DNA from: Arthrobacter sp. ISL-65
Lineage (GTDB): Bacteria; Actinomycetota; Actinomycetes; Actinomycetales; Micrococcaceae
Assembly: GCF_018613795.1 (NCBI RefSeq)
Contig: NZ_JAGGPN010000041.1
Location: 23,259 to 87,258, forward strand
Reading direction: 5' to 3'
DNA: 64,000 nt
The notes under the pieces are model-generated. The model ran no database searches. It was not told the DNA's origin and saw only the letters and a program-made list of their open reading frames with translations. Positions 35,129 through 43,433 of the stretch are shown in pieces. The translations under genes and the position numbers were made by a program. Each line of letters starts with the position of its first letter. Position 1 is the first letter of the stretch.

Positions 35129-35917
35129 ATGAGCGCAGAGCAGGCTGTGCAAGAAGCGGCGGGATGGCTTTCACACAATGATGTTGTCCATGACAAGACC
35201 GAGTTGCAGCTACCAGCCGCCGCCCGGGGGAGTAACCGTCCAGAAGGCAGGGAAGAGCAGACGTCGGCGCCGAGGCGTCGCACGCAGCAGGAGCGGCGCG
35301 AGGAAGCCGAGACCCGGCTCCTTGCCGCCGCGCTCACCCTGCTTTCGCGCAAGGGTTGGGTGGGAATGACCCTGGCGGAAGTCGGCCAGACGGCTGGTTA
35401 CAGCCGGGGGCAGGCTGCTCACCATTTCGGTAGCAAGGGTGCGCTGTTGCGCGCTCTGACTCTGCACATCAATCGGTCGTTCGCCCAGGAGATGCAAGCC
35501 GCACCTACGCCCCCCGCTGGCCTCCAGGCGGTACTCGGCTATGTCCGGGTCTACCTGGGCCGCAGTGATCCGAAGTGGACAAACACCCGTACACTCCTCT
35601 TGCTGCTGGCGGAGTCACGGCTCGAGAACTCGGAGACGGCCGAAGTTGTAGCCGTATATAACAGTGAGATGTTCGCTTGGCTGGAGGACAACCTGCGGGT
35701 GGGCATTGCCCGGGGGGAGGTGCGCGGCGATATCGATCCAGCCGTCGGGGCGGAGTTCGTCGTGGGCGCCCTTCGTGGCCTTGCATCCCAGCATCTCATA
35801 CAAGGATCGGCGGCAGACATACGTGGAATCAGGGATCAGGTAGTGCAACTAGTCGAACACACGTTTGCAGCACCCACCGACCCCGATCTGAAAGAAGGAG
35901 CAAACGATGGACGATGA
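35129..35917 (+). CDS. TetR-family regulator, copy 2, 262 aa
   Basis: Twin of the regulator at 30800-31585. The helix-turn-helix region (GMTLAEVGQTAGYSRGQAAHHFGSKGALL) differs by a single residue from copy 1 outside the recognition helix, so both should read the same DNA site. The N-terminal arm (AEQAVQEAAGWLSHNDVV...) and residues near 225-262 have diverged. AAAGGAGG precedes the ATG by 6 bases. Its 3' end overlaps the first acyl-CoA dehydrogenase gene by 11 bases, so regulator and enzymes are co-transcribed. A class I operator 35 bases upstream implies self-control and control of the dehydrogenase operon. Confidence 0.92.
   Translation: MSAEQAVQEAAGWLSHNDVVHDKTELQLPAAARGSNRPEGREEQTSAPRRRTQQERREEAETRLLAAALTLLSRKGWVGMTLAEVGQTAGYSRGQAAHHFGSKGALLRALTLHINRSFAQEMQAAPTPPAGLQAVLGYVRVYLGRSDPKWTNTRTLLLLLAESRLENSETAEVVAVYNSEMFAWLEDNLRVGIARGEVRGDIDPAVGAEFVVGALRGLASQHLIQGSAADIRGIRDQVVQLVEHTFAAPTDPDLKEGANDGR
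35267..35890 (+). repeat. Long direct repeat, copy 2
   Basis: Partner of 30940-31560, same orientation, about 4.3 kb apart. Flanks are clearly more diverged than the middle, which suggests either strong selection on the DNA-binding domain or gene conversion. Confidence 0.85.
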
Positions 35918-36977
35918 CACTCGAGAGATGCTCCACGAAACGGCGGCGAGCATTTTCGCCGATGGACCCCCTGACTTATGGGAGGTTCTGCAAAGCGTCG
36001 GTATTGATAAGGCTTTGGTGCCCGAGAGTAAGGGCGGCGTCGGCGTGAGCTGGGCAATTGCCTGCGAACTTTTGGGGATCGCCGGCAATCACGCCGCTGC
36101 CGTGCCGATGGCCGAAGCCATGATTGGGCATTGGCTCCTGGACTTTGCGGGCATTGAAGACGCAGAGTTGCCGACAATCGCCTTTTCGCCGCCCTTGGAA
36201 CCGGTTCGGCTCAGCCGATCTGGTGACGAGTGGCACGTCGACGGCGCTCTCGTACGCGTGCCTTGGGGCGGCGCGTGCACGCACGTCGCGTTCATCAGTG
36301 AGGGCCCGGCGGCCCAGCTGATCGTTGTTGCCCGCGATGCATCCGGCGTCTCGATTACACCCGGTCAAAACCTCGCAGGGGAGCCGCGTGATGACATGAC
36401 GCTAGAGGGCGTCGTCCCGGTTGCCGTGGTGCCTGCGCCGTTTGAGTCCAATTCCCTGTTGGCGATCGCTGCAGTCATGCGCAGTGCTCTGATGTCGGGT
36501 GCCATCGAACGTGCCTTGGCCTTAACCGTGGATTACGCCAATATGCGCGTCCAATTCGGCCGGCCGATTGGCAAGTTTCAGGCGGTCCAGCAGAACATTG
36601 CCGTACTTGCGACGCAGGCAGCAGCCGCGCGCGCAGCGACCGAAGCCGGCGGTGAGGCGATTGACGGCTGGCTGGCTGGTGAGAATGGGTCCCTCACGCA
36701 CAACGTTGCCGCGGTAAGTGCGAAGATCCGCACCGGTGAAGCGGCCGGACAAGTCTCCGCGATCGCGCACCAGGTATTTGGTGCAATCGGCTTCACTGAG
36801 GAACACGAATTACATCGCTTCACGAAGCGGCTCTGGTCCTGGCGCGACGAATACGGCAACGAAGCGTTTTGGGCTGACGTCCTCGGGGAGCACATCCTGG
36901 GCAATGAATCTGAGAAAACCCTGTGGCGCACGCTGGCGCCGACGGGCAGTAGCCTCGAAGTAGGAGCGACGCGATGA
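35907..36977 (+). CDS. Acyl-CoA dehydrogenase family protein, small-subunit type, 356 aa
   Basis: An acyl-CoA dehydrogenase homologue of the shorter partner type seen in heteromeric enzymes such as the actinobacterial steroid-side-chain dehydrogenases. The C-terminal helical domain is clear: ALTVDYANMRVQFGRPIGKFQAVQQ (about 205-230) and HQVFGAIGFTEEHELHRFTKRLWSWRDEYG (about 287-316). The N-terminal region is short and the middle beta domain is abbreviated. It overlaps the TetR gene by 11 bases and the next dehydrogenase by 4 bases, so the two enzymes are translationally coupled and likely form a complex that binds FAD at shared interfaces (inference from such pairs). Confidence 0.87.
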   Translation: MDDDTREMLHETAASIFADGPPDLWEVLQSVGIDKALVPESKGGVGVSWAIACELLGIAGNHAAAVPMAEAMIGHWLLDFAGIEDAELPTIAFSPPLEPVRLSRSGDEWHVDGALVRVPWGGACTHVAFISEGPAAQLIVVARDASGVSITPGQNLAGEPRDDMTLEGVVPVAVVPAPFESNSLLAIAAVMRSALMSGAIERALALTVDYANMRVQFGRPIGKFQAVQQNIAVLATQAAAARAATEAGGEAIDGWLAGENGSLTHNVAAVSAKIRTGEAAGQVSAIAHQVFGAIGFTEEHELHRFTKRLWSWRDEYGNEAFWADVLGEHILGNESEKTLWRTLAPTGSSLEVGATR

Positions 36978-38119
36978 GTACCCTGTCTTTTCCGCGCCCA
37001 CGGCAGTCGGAGGCCGGCGAGCGGCTGCGAGCAGAGGTACGCGAGTTCCTCGACGATTTTGATTGGCGGGGAGACCCACACGCAGCCAGCGTTTTTGGTG
37101 GCTTCGATCCTGAATTTAGCGAAGCGCTTGGCGCGCGCGGATGGATCGGCATGGGCTTTCCACAGCGCTATGGCGGTGGCGGCTACGGCCTCATTGAACG
37201 CTATGTGGTTTTGGAGGAACTGCTCGCCGCCCGGGCTCCGATCACTGCGCACTCTGTAGCTGACCGGCAGAGCGGCCAATTGCTGCTGCGGTTCGGCAGT
37301 GAGAGCCAGCGCGAGGAAATTCTGCCCCTCATCGCCGCCGGGAAGTCTTACTTCTGTATAGGAATGAGCGAGCCGGACTCCGGGTCGGACTTGGCATCGG
37401 TTCGCACCCGCGCCACGAAAGTCGACGGAGGCTGGCTTGTAAACGGCGCGAAAATCTGGACCACGAATGCGCACCGCAGCCACTACATGATCCTGTTCTG
37501 CCGCACCTCGCCAGCCAGCCAGGAGCGCCACGCGGGCCTGAGCCAGTTCCTGGTCGATATGAAGACGCCCGGAATCGTGTGTCAGCCAATCGTCAACATC
37601 GCCGGAGCGCGGGACTTCAACGAAGTGCACCTGCAAGATGCTTTTCTCCCCGACGAGGCGCTCATCGGGGTCGAAGGTGAAGGATGGAAACAGGTCACGA
37701 GTGAGCTGGCGTTCGAACGTAGCGGGCCAGAGCGCTTTCTGTCTCATCTCGGTGTGTTGGAAGAATTCGTCTGTGTTCTGAAACGGCAACCGTCGCCTGA
37801 GGGCGCTAGGGCCCTCGGGCGCCTGGTTGCCCACCTCGCCACCCTCCGCCGGATGTCGCGCTCTGTGGCGACGATGATCGCCGATGGTCAGGATGCCGCA
37901 CTGCATGCGGCACTGGTAAAAGATCTGGGCACCTGCTTCGAGCAGGAGATTCCCGAGATCCTGCGGCTCGCTCTGCAAACCGAGCCCGATCCCAACGCCT
38001 CTGACTCCTATCGGGCTGCCCTGGCTCATGTGGTCTTGAACGCGCCTTCCTCCACGATTCGCGGCGGAACCAAAGAGGTGCTGCGCGGCATTGTCGCGAA
38101 GGGGCTGGGACTGCGATGA
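36974..38119 (+). CDS. Acyl-CoA dehydrogenase family protein, large-subunit type, 381 aa
   Basis: Partner of the preceding gene. The FAD/substrate beta domain motif is FCIGMSEPDSGSDLASVRTRA (about 130-150), followed by GWLVNGAKIWTTNAH (about 155-169). The C-terminus, IRGGTKEVLRGIVAKGLGLR, corresponds to the GGTSEIQRNIIA helix. Length is standard. It introduces a 2,3-double bond into an acyl-CoA and should pass electrons to the ETF encoded at 43.4-45.2 kb. The stop is followed by a 133-base gap before the crotonase gene. Substrate range is unknown. Confidence 0.9.
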   Translation: MSTLSFPRPRQSEAGERLRAEVREFLDDFDWRGDPHAASVFGGFDPEFSEALGARGWIGMGFPQRYGGGGYGLIERYVVLEELLAARAPITAHSVADRQSGQLLLRFGSESQREEILPLIAAGKSYFCIGMSEPDSGSDLASVRTRATKVDGGWLVNGAKIWTTNAHRSHYMILFCRTSPASQERHAGLSQFLVDMKTPGIVCQPIVNIAGARDFNEVHLQDAFLPDEALIGVEGEGWKQVTSELAFERSGPERFLSHLGVLEEFVCVLKRQPSPEGARALGRLVAHLATLRRMSRSVATMIADGQDAALHAALVKDLGTCFEQEIPEILRLALQTEPDPNASDSYRAALAHVVLNAPSSTIRGGTKEVLRGIVAKGLGLR

Positions 38120-38252
38120 GCGCTGGCCGCGACGAAAACGGTTCCGCCGTAAGTGAACTTGATCCCAGATAGGCCAACAACGACACAAGACGGGGCGTCA
38201 ATGCAACGCCCGACTTTGAAACAACGTAGCCAATTTAGAAGGGCAAAAAAGA

Positions 38253-39050
38253 ATGACAATTGAACTGTCAACGGAGACGGACGAACTTCAACTGCAGCAG
38301 AGCGACCACGTTCTGTGGCTCAGGCTTAACCGGCCGCAGGCACTGAATGCGCTCACCGCGTCGATGGTAGATGATCTGACCCGGGTCATAGTAGAAGCCG
38401 ACGAAGATCCAGAGGTGCGAGTTATCGTCCTCACAGGTACGGGTAGGGCTTTCTGCGCGGGCGCGGATCTCAAGGACAGTGCAAAGCGCAGTCCCGAAAG
38501 CGGTGCCCGATTTGTAAAGAGAATTGGTGAACTCACAAATTTGATCGAGGAGTGCACTAAACCTGTGATCGCGGCGGTTAACGGCATTGCTATTGCTGGT
38601 GGTCTGGAACTGGTGCTGGCGTGCGACACTGTCATCGCGGCGGAGTCGGCGGTCCTCGGGGACGCTCATTCGAATTATGCGATGTTCCCTGGGGCTGGGG
38701 CCACGGTGCGTTTGCCGCGGAAGGTCGGCCTCAATAATGCTAAATATCTGATGTTCACGGGCGATATGCCGGCGGCCCACGAGTGGCTGGCGATGGGCCT
38801 GGTGAGCCAAGTGATCCCAGACGAGGGCCTCAACGACGCGGTGTCGGCGCTGGCCAGCAAGCTTGCCGGAAAGAGCCCGTTGGGCTTGGCAAAAATGAAG
38901 CAGGCCCTGAATGACTCACTGGATCAGCCGGCACACATCGGACTGCGTTACGAACGGGCGCTGGTCAACCTCTACAGTCACTCCGCCGACCGTGTCGAGG
39001 GGTTGGCGGCCTTCCGGGAAAAACGCACTCCGCATTTCCAGGGTAAATAG
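38253..39050 (+). CDS. Enoyl-CoA hydratase/isomerase family protein, 265 aa
   Basis: Crotonase-fold CoA enzyme. Present are FCAGADLKD (about 68-76) and the oxyanion/Glu144-type motif GIAIAGGLELVLACD (about 111-125). The segment that normally carries Glu164, PExxxGxxPGAGG, reads AHSNYAMFPGAGA, so the second catalytic glutamate is His. This is not a standard hydratase; it could be a hydrolase, lyase or atypical hydratase of the family. The AFREKRTPHFQGK C-terminus is normal. It lies between the dehydrogenase pair and the CoA-transferase on the same strand. Confidence 0.9.
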   Translation: MTIELSTETDELQLQQSDHVLWLRLNRPQALNALTASMVDDLTRVIVEADEDPEVRVIVLTGTGRAFCAGADLKDSAKRSPESGARFVKRIGELTNLIEECTKPVIAAVNGIAIAGGLELVLACDTVIAAESAVLGDAHSNYAMFPGAGATVRLPRKVGLNNAKYLMFTGDMPAAHEWLAMGLVSQVIPDEGLNDAVSALASKLAGKSPLGLAKMKQALNDSLDQPAHIGLRYERALVNLYSHSADRVEGLAAFREKRTPHFQGK

Positions 39051-39113
39051 TCGGTGGTACTTCCCGGACAGTACCCATTCACCTGCGTATTGATGATTTG
39101 AGGAATGAGATCT

Positions 39114-40316
39114 ATGGAACTTAATGACAAAGGGCCGTTGTCAGGCATACGAGTGATCGATGTGGGCACCATGGTCGCAGGGCCGGTCGCTGCAACTCTG
39201 ATGGCCGATTTCGGTGCTGAGGTGATCAAGGTCGAGCAACCCGGCAAGGGAGACACTTTGCGTCATATCGGCCCGAGCTTGGGCGACGGTGAGAGCTTGT
39301 GGTGGAACGTCGAGGGTCGCAACAAGAAATCGATCACGCTGGACTTACGTCAACCCGAGGGGCAACGGATCCTGAAGGAGTTAGTGAAGAGCGCCGATGT
39401 CCTGGTGGAGAATTTTCGTCCAGGGACCTTGGAACAGTGGAACCTTGCCTGGGAAGACTTAGAGCAGGTCAACCCCGGGCTGGTTATGCTCAGCGTCTCC
39501 GGGTATGGGCAAACTGGCCCGTATGCCCCCCGAGCGGGCTATGACCGAATGGGTCTGGCGCTGGGCGGGGTGTTGAACGCGACGGGCTACCCTGACCGGG
39601 CTCCGGTGAAGGTCGGCGTTGCCATCGCTGACTACCAGACAGCGGTGCTTGCAGCTTTCGGGACTATGGTTGCCCTCTACAACAGGGACGTCCGCGGCGG
39701 TAAAGGCCAGCAGATCGACCTTTCGCTGTATGAAACTGTCTTCCGATTCACGGACGTGATGGTGACTGCGTTCGATAAGTTTGGCGACAAGCGGGAGCGC
39801 ACAGGGAACCTCCATTTCGCGGCTGCACCGGGGGACCACTTCGAAACGATTGATGGGCGCCATATCGTCCTGACAGTATCCTCGGACCGCATGTTCCGCC
39901 GCCTGTGCGAAGCAATGCCGGAACTGATCGGTGATGAGCGCTTCACCACGCACCCGAATCGCATCTCCAATATCGAGGAGATAAATCGACTGGTTGGGGA
40001 GTGGATCAAGTCGATGCCCGTTCCGGAACTCTGCCGGATCCTTGACGAAAAGGGACTGGCGTACTCCCTCATTTACTCGATTGAGGACATCGTCGGCGAC
40101 CCCCAGTATCAAGCGCGGGGCACCATCGCCACCGTCGAGAATCCTCGCCATGGTGCGCTGAAAATGCCAGCACCGCAGCCAAGGCTGAACCGGACGCCAG
40201 CTCCTGCGATGCGACCAGCTCCCGAACTGGGATCGAGCACTGACGAGATTTTGAGCGAACTTATAGGCCTCTCCGCCGAGCAGATCGCAGGACTGCGCAA
40301 GGCGGGCACCGTCTGA
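39114..40316 (+). CDS. CaiB/BaiF-type (class III) CoA-transferase, 400 aa
   Basis: Moves CoA between carboxylic acids. The N-terminal Rossmann part reads PLSGIRVIDVGTMVAGPVAATLMADFGAEVIKVE (about 5-38). The catalytic Asp is in VAIADYQTAVLAAFG (about 166-180). NVEGRNKKSITLDLR and the family C-terminus RPAPELGSSTDEIL are present. The ATG at 39105 is too near the GAGGA site; the one at 39114 has 9-base spacing and is preferred. It may activate a substrate acid using succinyl- or acetyl-CoA without ATP, parallel to the AMP-forming ligase of the left cluster. Confidence 0.92.
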   Translation: MELNDKGPLSGIRVIDVGTMVAGPVAATLMADFGAEVIKVEQPGKGDTLRHIGPSLGDGESLWWNVEGRNKKSITLDLRQPEGQRILKELVKSADVLVENFRPGTLEQWNLAWEDLEQVNPGLVMLSVSGYGQTGPYAPRAGYDRMGLALGGVLNATGYPDRAPVKVGVAIADYQTAVLAAFGTMVALYNRDVRGGKGQQIDLSLYETVFRFTDVMVTAFDKFGDKRERTGNLHFAAAPGDHFETIDGRHIVLTVSSDRMFRRLCEAMPELIGDERFTTHPNRISNIEEINRLVGEWIKSMPVPELCRILDEKGLAYSLIYSIEDIVGDPQYQARGTIATVENPRHGALKMPAPQPRLNRTPAPAMRPAPELGSSTDEILSELIGLSAEQIAGLRKAGTV

Positions 40317-40364
40317 GCTCCCGAAACGGCGCTGATATGAAAATGTTGGTTGGAAAGACTACAA

Positions 40365-40490
40365 ATGACGTGGCACGAGCGGGTCGGGCTCCGCAGGGTT
40401 ATCGCTGAGGTACTGGCCCGTTCTGCCAGCGTCCACCTGAATGCCAATGAAGGCGTTCAGGAAGAGTTACTGAAATCTAGACGGTGCTAG
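40365..40490 (+). CDS. Possible small protein, 41 aa
   Basis: ATG frame reading MTWHERVGLRRVIAEVLARS and on to LLKSRRC, with a helix-like first half. A GGAAAG-type site is 9 bases upstream. Its TAG lies just before the AGGAG of the TTG-started nitroreductase gene, 10 bases from that start, so it could couple translation. No family known; it could be a chance frame. Confidence 0.35.
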   Translation: MTWHERVGLRRVIAEVLARSASVHLNANEGVQEELLKSRRC

Positions 40491-40500
40491 GAGAATTGCG

Positions 40501-41226
40501 TTGATATCATCACGCGTCACGACTGAAGTGCAGGACCCCGCAAGTGTGGAAGCCGCCATCGAGAGCCGCTTCTCGTGCCGGGCATTCCTTCCGGACAAGA
40601 CCGTTGCCCGAAGCGACATCCAGGAAATACTCCGCGTCGCCAGCCAGGCCGCATCCGGCACGAATACGCAACCGTGGAAGGTGTATGTGCTGCAGGGTGA
40701 TCAGCGGGATAACCTCGTCAAGCAGGTGTGCGCGGTGGATGACGCGGTCTTCTCTGATCCGGACCTGGCCGCGACGCACCGCGACAAGGTCGACTTCTAC
40801 CCGGCAGAATGGGTCTCACCGTACATCGACCGACGGCGCCAGAACGGCTGGAGCCTGTATGACCTTCTCGGCATCGGCAGGGGCGAGAAGGACAAGATGC
40901 ACGCACAGCTACAGCGTAACTACCACTTCTTTGATGCCCCCGTGGGGCTGATCTTTACGGTCGATAACGTCATGGGACGAGGATCGCTTATCGATTACGG
41001 CATGTTCCTGCAGAACTTCATGCTCATGGCCCGGGCACGGGGACTGCACACCTGCCCTCAGGCGGCATGGAATTACTATGCGACGACAATTAAGCCGATC
41101 ATAGGTGCTGGTGAGAATGAAACGCTGGTTTGCGGTATGTCACTTGGCTATGCCGATGAGTCAGCAGCCGTGAACACACTCGTCACGCCGCGGGAAACAG
41201 TGGACAGTTTCACGCAGTGGGTTTGA
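40501..41226 (+). CDS. Nitroreductase-family FMN oxidoreductase, 241 aa
   Basis: FMN- and NAD(P)H-dependent reductase of the nitroreductase fold. Key parts are AAIESRFSCRAFLPDKTVARSDI with the FMN-binding Arg (about 17-39), ASGTNTQPWKVYVLQG (about 53-68), and GLHTCPQAAWNYY near the second FMN site (about 181-193). It starts with TTG at 40501, chosen because AGGAG lies 7 bases upstream and no ATG fits. Length is usual. It follows the CoA-transferase operon and ends before a short hairpin. Members reduce nitro groups, quinones or enones; here an electron-poor intermediate is possible. Confidence 0.9.
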   Translation: MISSRVTTEVQDPASVEAAIESRFSCRAFLPDKTVARSDIQEILRVASQAASGTNTQPWKVYVLQGDQRDNLVKQVCAVDDAVFSDPDLAATHRDKVDFYPAEWVSPYIDRRRQNGWSLYDLLGIGRGEKDKMHAQLQRNYHFFDAPVGLIFTVDNVMGRGSLIDYGMFLQNFMLMARARGLHTCPQAAWNYYATTIKPIIGAGENETLVCGMSLGYADESAAVNTLVTPRETVDSFTQWV

Positions 41227-41248
41227 ACTCCAAAAATTTGGTCCCTGA

Positions 41249-41271
41249 TCCCTCTTGGGAGAGGGACTTTT
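41249..41271 (+). terminator. Hairpin after the nitroreductase gene
   Basis: TCCCTC / GAGGGA stem with a TTGGGA loop, followed by CTTTTCC. Short stem, so moderate strength. It separates the nitroreductase and thiolase units. Confidence 0.5.
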
Positions 41272-41352
41272 CCATCCTGACAAGGTGCCCCCCTTGTCTT
41301 CACCTTCTTAGTCACACCAGCAATTCACCTTAAGAGCAACGGAGAACCTATC

Positions 41353-42525
41353 GTGGAGAAAATCATCGTCCTGGACGGTGCGCGCACCCCCACCGGCAGC
41401 TTCGGCGGCATCTTCAAGGATGTCCCCGGCCACGTGCTGGGGGCAACGGCCGGCAAGGCAGCCTTGGAACGGGCCGGTGTTACCGGCGACGACATCGACG
41501 AAGTCGTCATGGGTTGCATCGGCCAAGTGGGGGCCGATGCGTACAATGCCCGGCGGGTCGCGGTAACGGCAGGCTTGCCGACACGGGTTCCGGCCTACAA
41601 CGTCAACCGGCTCTGCGGCTCGGGCCTGCAGGCCATCTGGTCGGCAGCCATGGAAATGCAGTGGAACCAGCTTGACTTCGCCTTGGCTGGCGGCAACGAG
41701 TCCATGACGCGGATGCCGTACTACGACTTCGGCGCGCGCCAAGGCTACCGTCTTGGCGACCGGTCCCTGAGCGACGGCACTGTCATGATGCTCACAGACC
41801 CCCTGCACGGCATCCACATGGGGGTTACCGCCGAGAATGTAGCCAGCAAATACAACGTTTCGCGCATGGAACAGGACGAGTTCGCTGTCGAATCTCAACG
41901 CCGCGCCGCTGCCCCCGAGGCCCAGGCCGCATTCGCTGAGGAAATAACGCCAGTCAATGTCGCAGGTCGGAAGCCTTTCACAGCTGAGAAGGATGAGCAC
42001 CCCAAGCCGGAGACAAGCATGGAGACCTTGGCGCGATTGCGTCCGGCCTTTGCCTCTGGTGGGACCGTCACGGCCGGCAATGCATCGGGCATCAACGACG
42101 GCGCCGCCGCCGTCGTCCTGGCTCGCGAGTCCGTGGCTGCGGAGCGGGGTCTGAAGGGCTTGGTTAGTCTTGAGGCCGTGGCCACGGCCGCCATGGAACC
42201 CGAACTCATGGGGTACGCACCCACGCTGGCTCTGAGGTCCTTGTTCGAGAAGACCGGCACGACCCCAAAGGATATCGGTTCAATTGAACTGAACGAGGCC
42301 TTCGCCTCACAGGCCGTCGCTGTCATCAGGGACGCCGACCTTGATCCGGCTCAGGTCAATCCCTACGGCGGAGCTATTGCCCTGGGTCATCCGGTCGGTG
42401 CCACTGGCGCGATCCTGACGCTACGTCTTGCCAAGGACATGGCACGCCGGGACCTGGAACTCGGAATTGTCACCATGTGCATCGGTGGGGGACAGGCGCT
42501 GGCAGCACTCTTTCGGAGGATCTGA
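41353..42525 (+). CDS. Acetyl-CoA C-acyltransferase (thiolase), 390 aa
   Basis: Degradative thiolase that cleaves 3-oxoacyl-CoA. The nucleophile is Cys88 in NVNRLCGSGLQAIW; IELNEAFASQA, the His in YGGAIALGHPVGATGA (about 342-357) and the second Cys in VTMCIGGGQALA (about 375-386) complete the site. Length is standard. It starts with GTG, preceded by AACGGAGAACC. The following isomerase gene overlaps its stop (TGATG), so the two are coupled. Confidence 0.94.
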   Translation: MEKIIVLDGARTPTGSFGGIFKDVPGHVLGATAGKAALERAGVTGDDIDEVVMGCIGQVGADAYNARRVAVTAGLPTRVPAYNVNRLCGSGLQAIWSAAMEMQWNQLDFALAGGNESMTRMPYYDFGARQGYRLGDRSLSDGTVMMLTDPLHGIHMGVTAENVASKYNVSRMEQDEFAVESQRRAAAPEAQAAFAEEITPVNVAGRKPFTAEKDEHPKPETSMETLARLRPAFASGGTVTAGNASGINDGAAAVVLARESVAAERGLKGLVSLEAVATAAMEPELMGYAPTLALRSLFEKTGTTPKDIGSIELNEAFASQAVAVIRDADLDPAQVNPYGGAIALGHPVGATGAILTLRLAKDMARRDLELGIVTMCIGGGQALAALFRRI

Positions 42526-43277
42526 TGCCTAAGCCAGTAACTTTGACTACTGCCGGCGGCGTCGGACACCTGCAGCTCAACCGCCCGGAGGCAGCCAACA
42601 CTATAAATATGCCCCTAGCCAAGGCTCTCGGGGAGGCGGTCGACCGCGTCGCGGAGGACGACTCGGTTAAAGCGGTCTTGCTCACCGGTAGCGGAAAGCG
42701 GTTCTGTGCCGGTGGAGACATTTCTGCGTTCGCAGAGTCCTCAGACCAAGGTCGATTCCTCTCAGAGCTGGCGTCCACGATTGATGCGGCTGTGCAGGCT
42801 CTCGAATCCCTCCAGAAGCCCGTGGTGGCGGCTGTCCATGGAGCCGTTGCCGGTGGAGGGCTTGGCATCATGCTTGCCGCCGACGTCATTATTGCAGCTG
42901 AAGGTACAAGCTTTGTGTTTGCCTACCCATCCATTGGTCTGACGCCCGACTGTGGTAGCTCCGCCAGCCTGCCCAGGGCCATGGGGCTGCACCGCGCACT
43001 GGCCTTTGCACTGTCCGGCCGGCCGCTGAGCGCGGATCAAGCACTAAGCCAGGGACTCGTAACGGAAGTGGTCGTGGACCCCCTGACTCGCGCTCACGAG
43101 GTGGTGACTGCGTGGATGGCCGGTGCGCCTGGCGCGCTCGGCGACGTCCGAAGAATGCTGCGCGAAGGTTCCGGCCTTTCGCGCGCGGAGGTGGGCATAC
43201 GCGAGGCTGCGACCATCGGTGAGCGCATGGCTACCGCTGAGGCCCAATGCCTCATCCCGGCATTTCTTGGTCGTTGA
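42525..43277 (+). CDS. Enoyl-CoA isomerase, PaaG-like crotonase, 250 aa
   Basis: Crotonase-fold protein with the isomerase pattern. FCAGGDISAF is present, but the two hydratase glutamates are absent: AVAGGGLGIMLAADV has Gly at the first and FAYPSIGLTPDCGSSASLPR has Tyr at the second. The TPDCG Asp is the catalytic residue of PaaG and related 3,2-enoyl-CoA isomerases. Double-bond shift, or the epoxide-oxepin type isomerisation of PaaG, is therefore likelier than hydration. The ATG overlaps the thiolase TGA. PaaG itself acts in phenylacetate degradation, but no other paa genes are seen here. Confidence 0.9.
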   Translation: MPKPVTLTTAGGVGHLQLNRPEAANTINMPLAKALGEAVDRVAEDDSVKAVLLTGSGKRFCAGGDISAFAESSDQGRFLSELASTIDAAVQALESLQKPVVAAVHGAVAGGGLGIMLAADVIIAAEGTSFVFAYPSIGLTPDCGSSASLPRAMGLHRALAFALSGRPLSADQALSQGLVTEVVVDPLTRAHEVVTAWMAGAPGALGDVRRMLREGSGLSRAEVGIREAATIGERMATAEAQCLIPAFLGR

Positions 43278-43344
43278 CTCGGGGTGGCGGTCTGTCGCTT
43301 CGTTTTCTTTGCAATCCGGTATCGCGTCAGCAGTCCTAAGAAAA

Positions 43345-43364
43345 TAGTTGCTGAACAACTAGTA
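43345..43364 (+). promoter_or_regulatory. Class II operator before etfBA
   Basis: TAGTTG and CAACTA arms around CTGAA, running into AGTATTT; TAGTAT is a possible -10. It lies 70 bases upstream of etfB. Confidence 0.65.
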
Positions 43365-43433
43365 TTTGTGGCCAACTCCCCGTAAATTGGAATATGAAAA
43401 GCGAAAGCGTTAGCTCACCGAGGAGGGTTCTCC

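Noticed and set aside
36578..38188. 536-codon minus frame opposite the dehydrogenase pair
   Set aside because: Antisense shadow without domains; the plus-strand genes have clear motifs.
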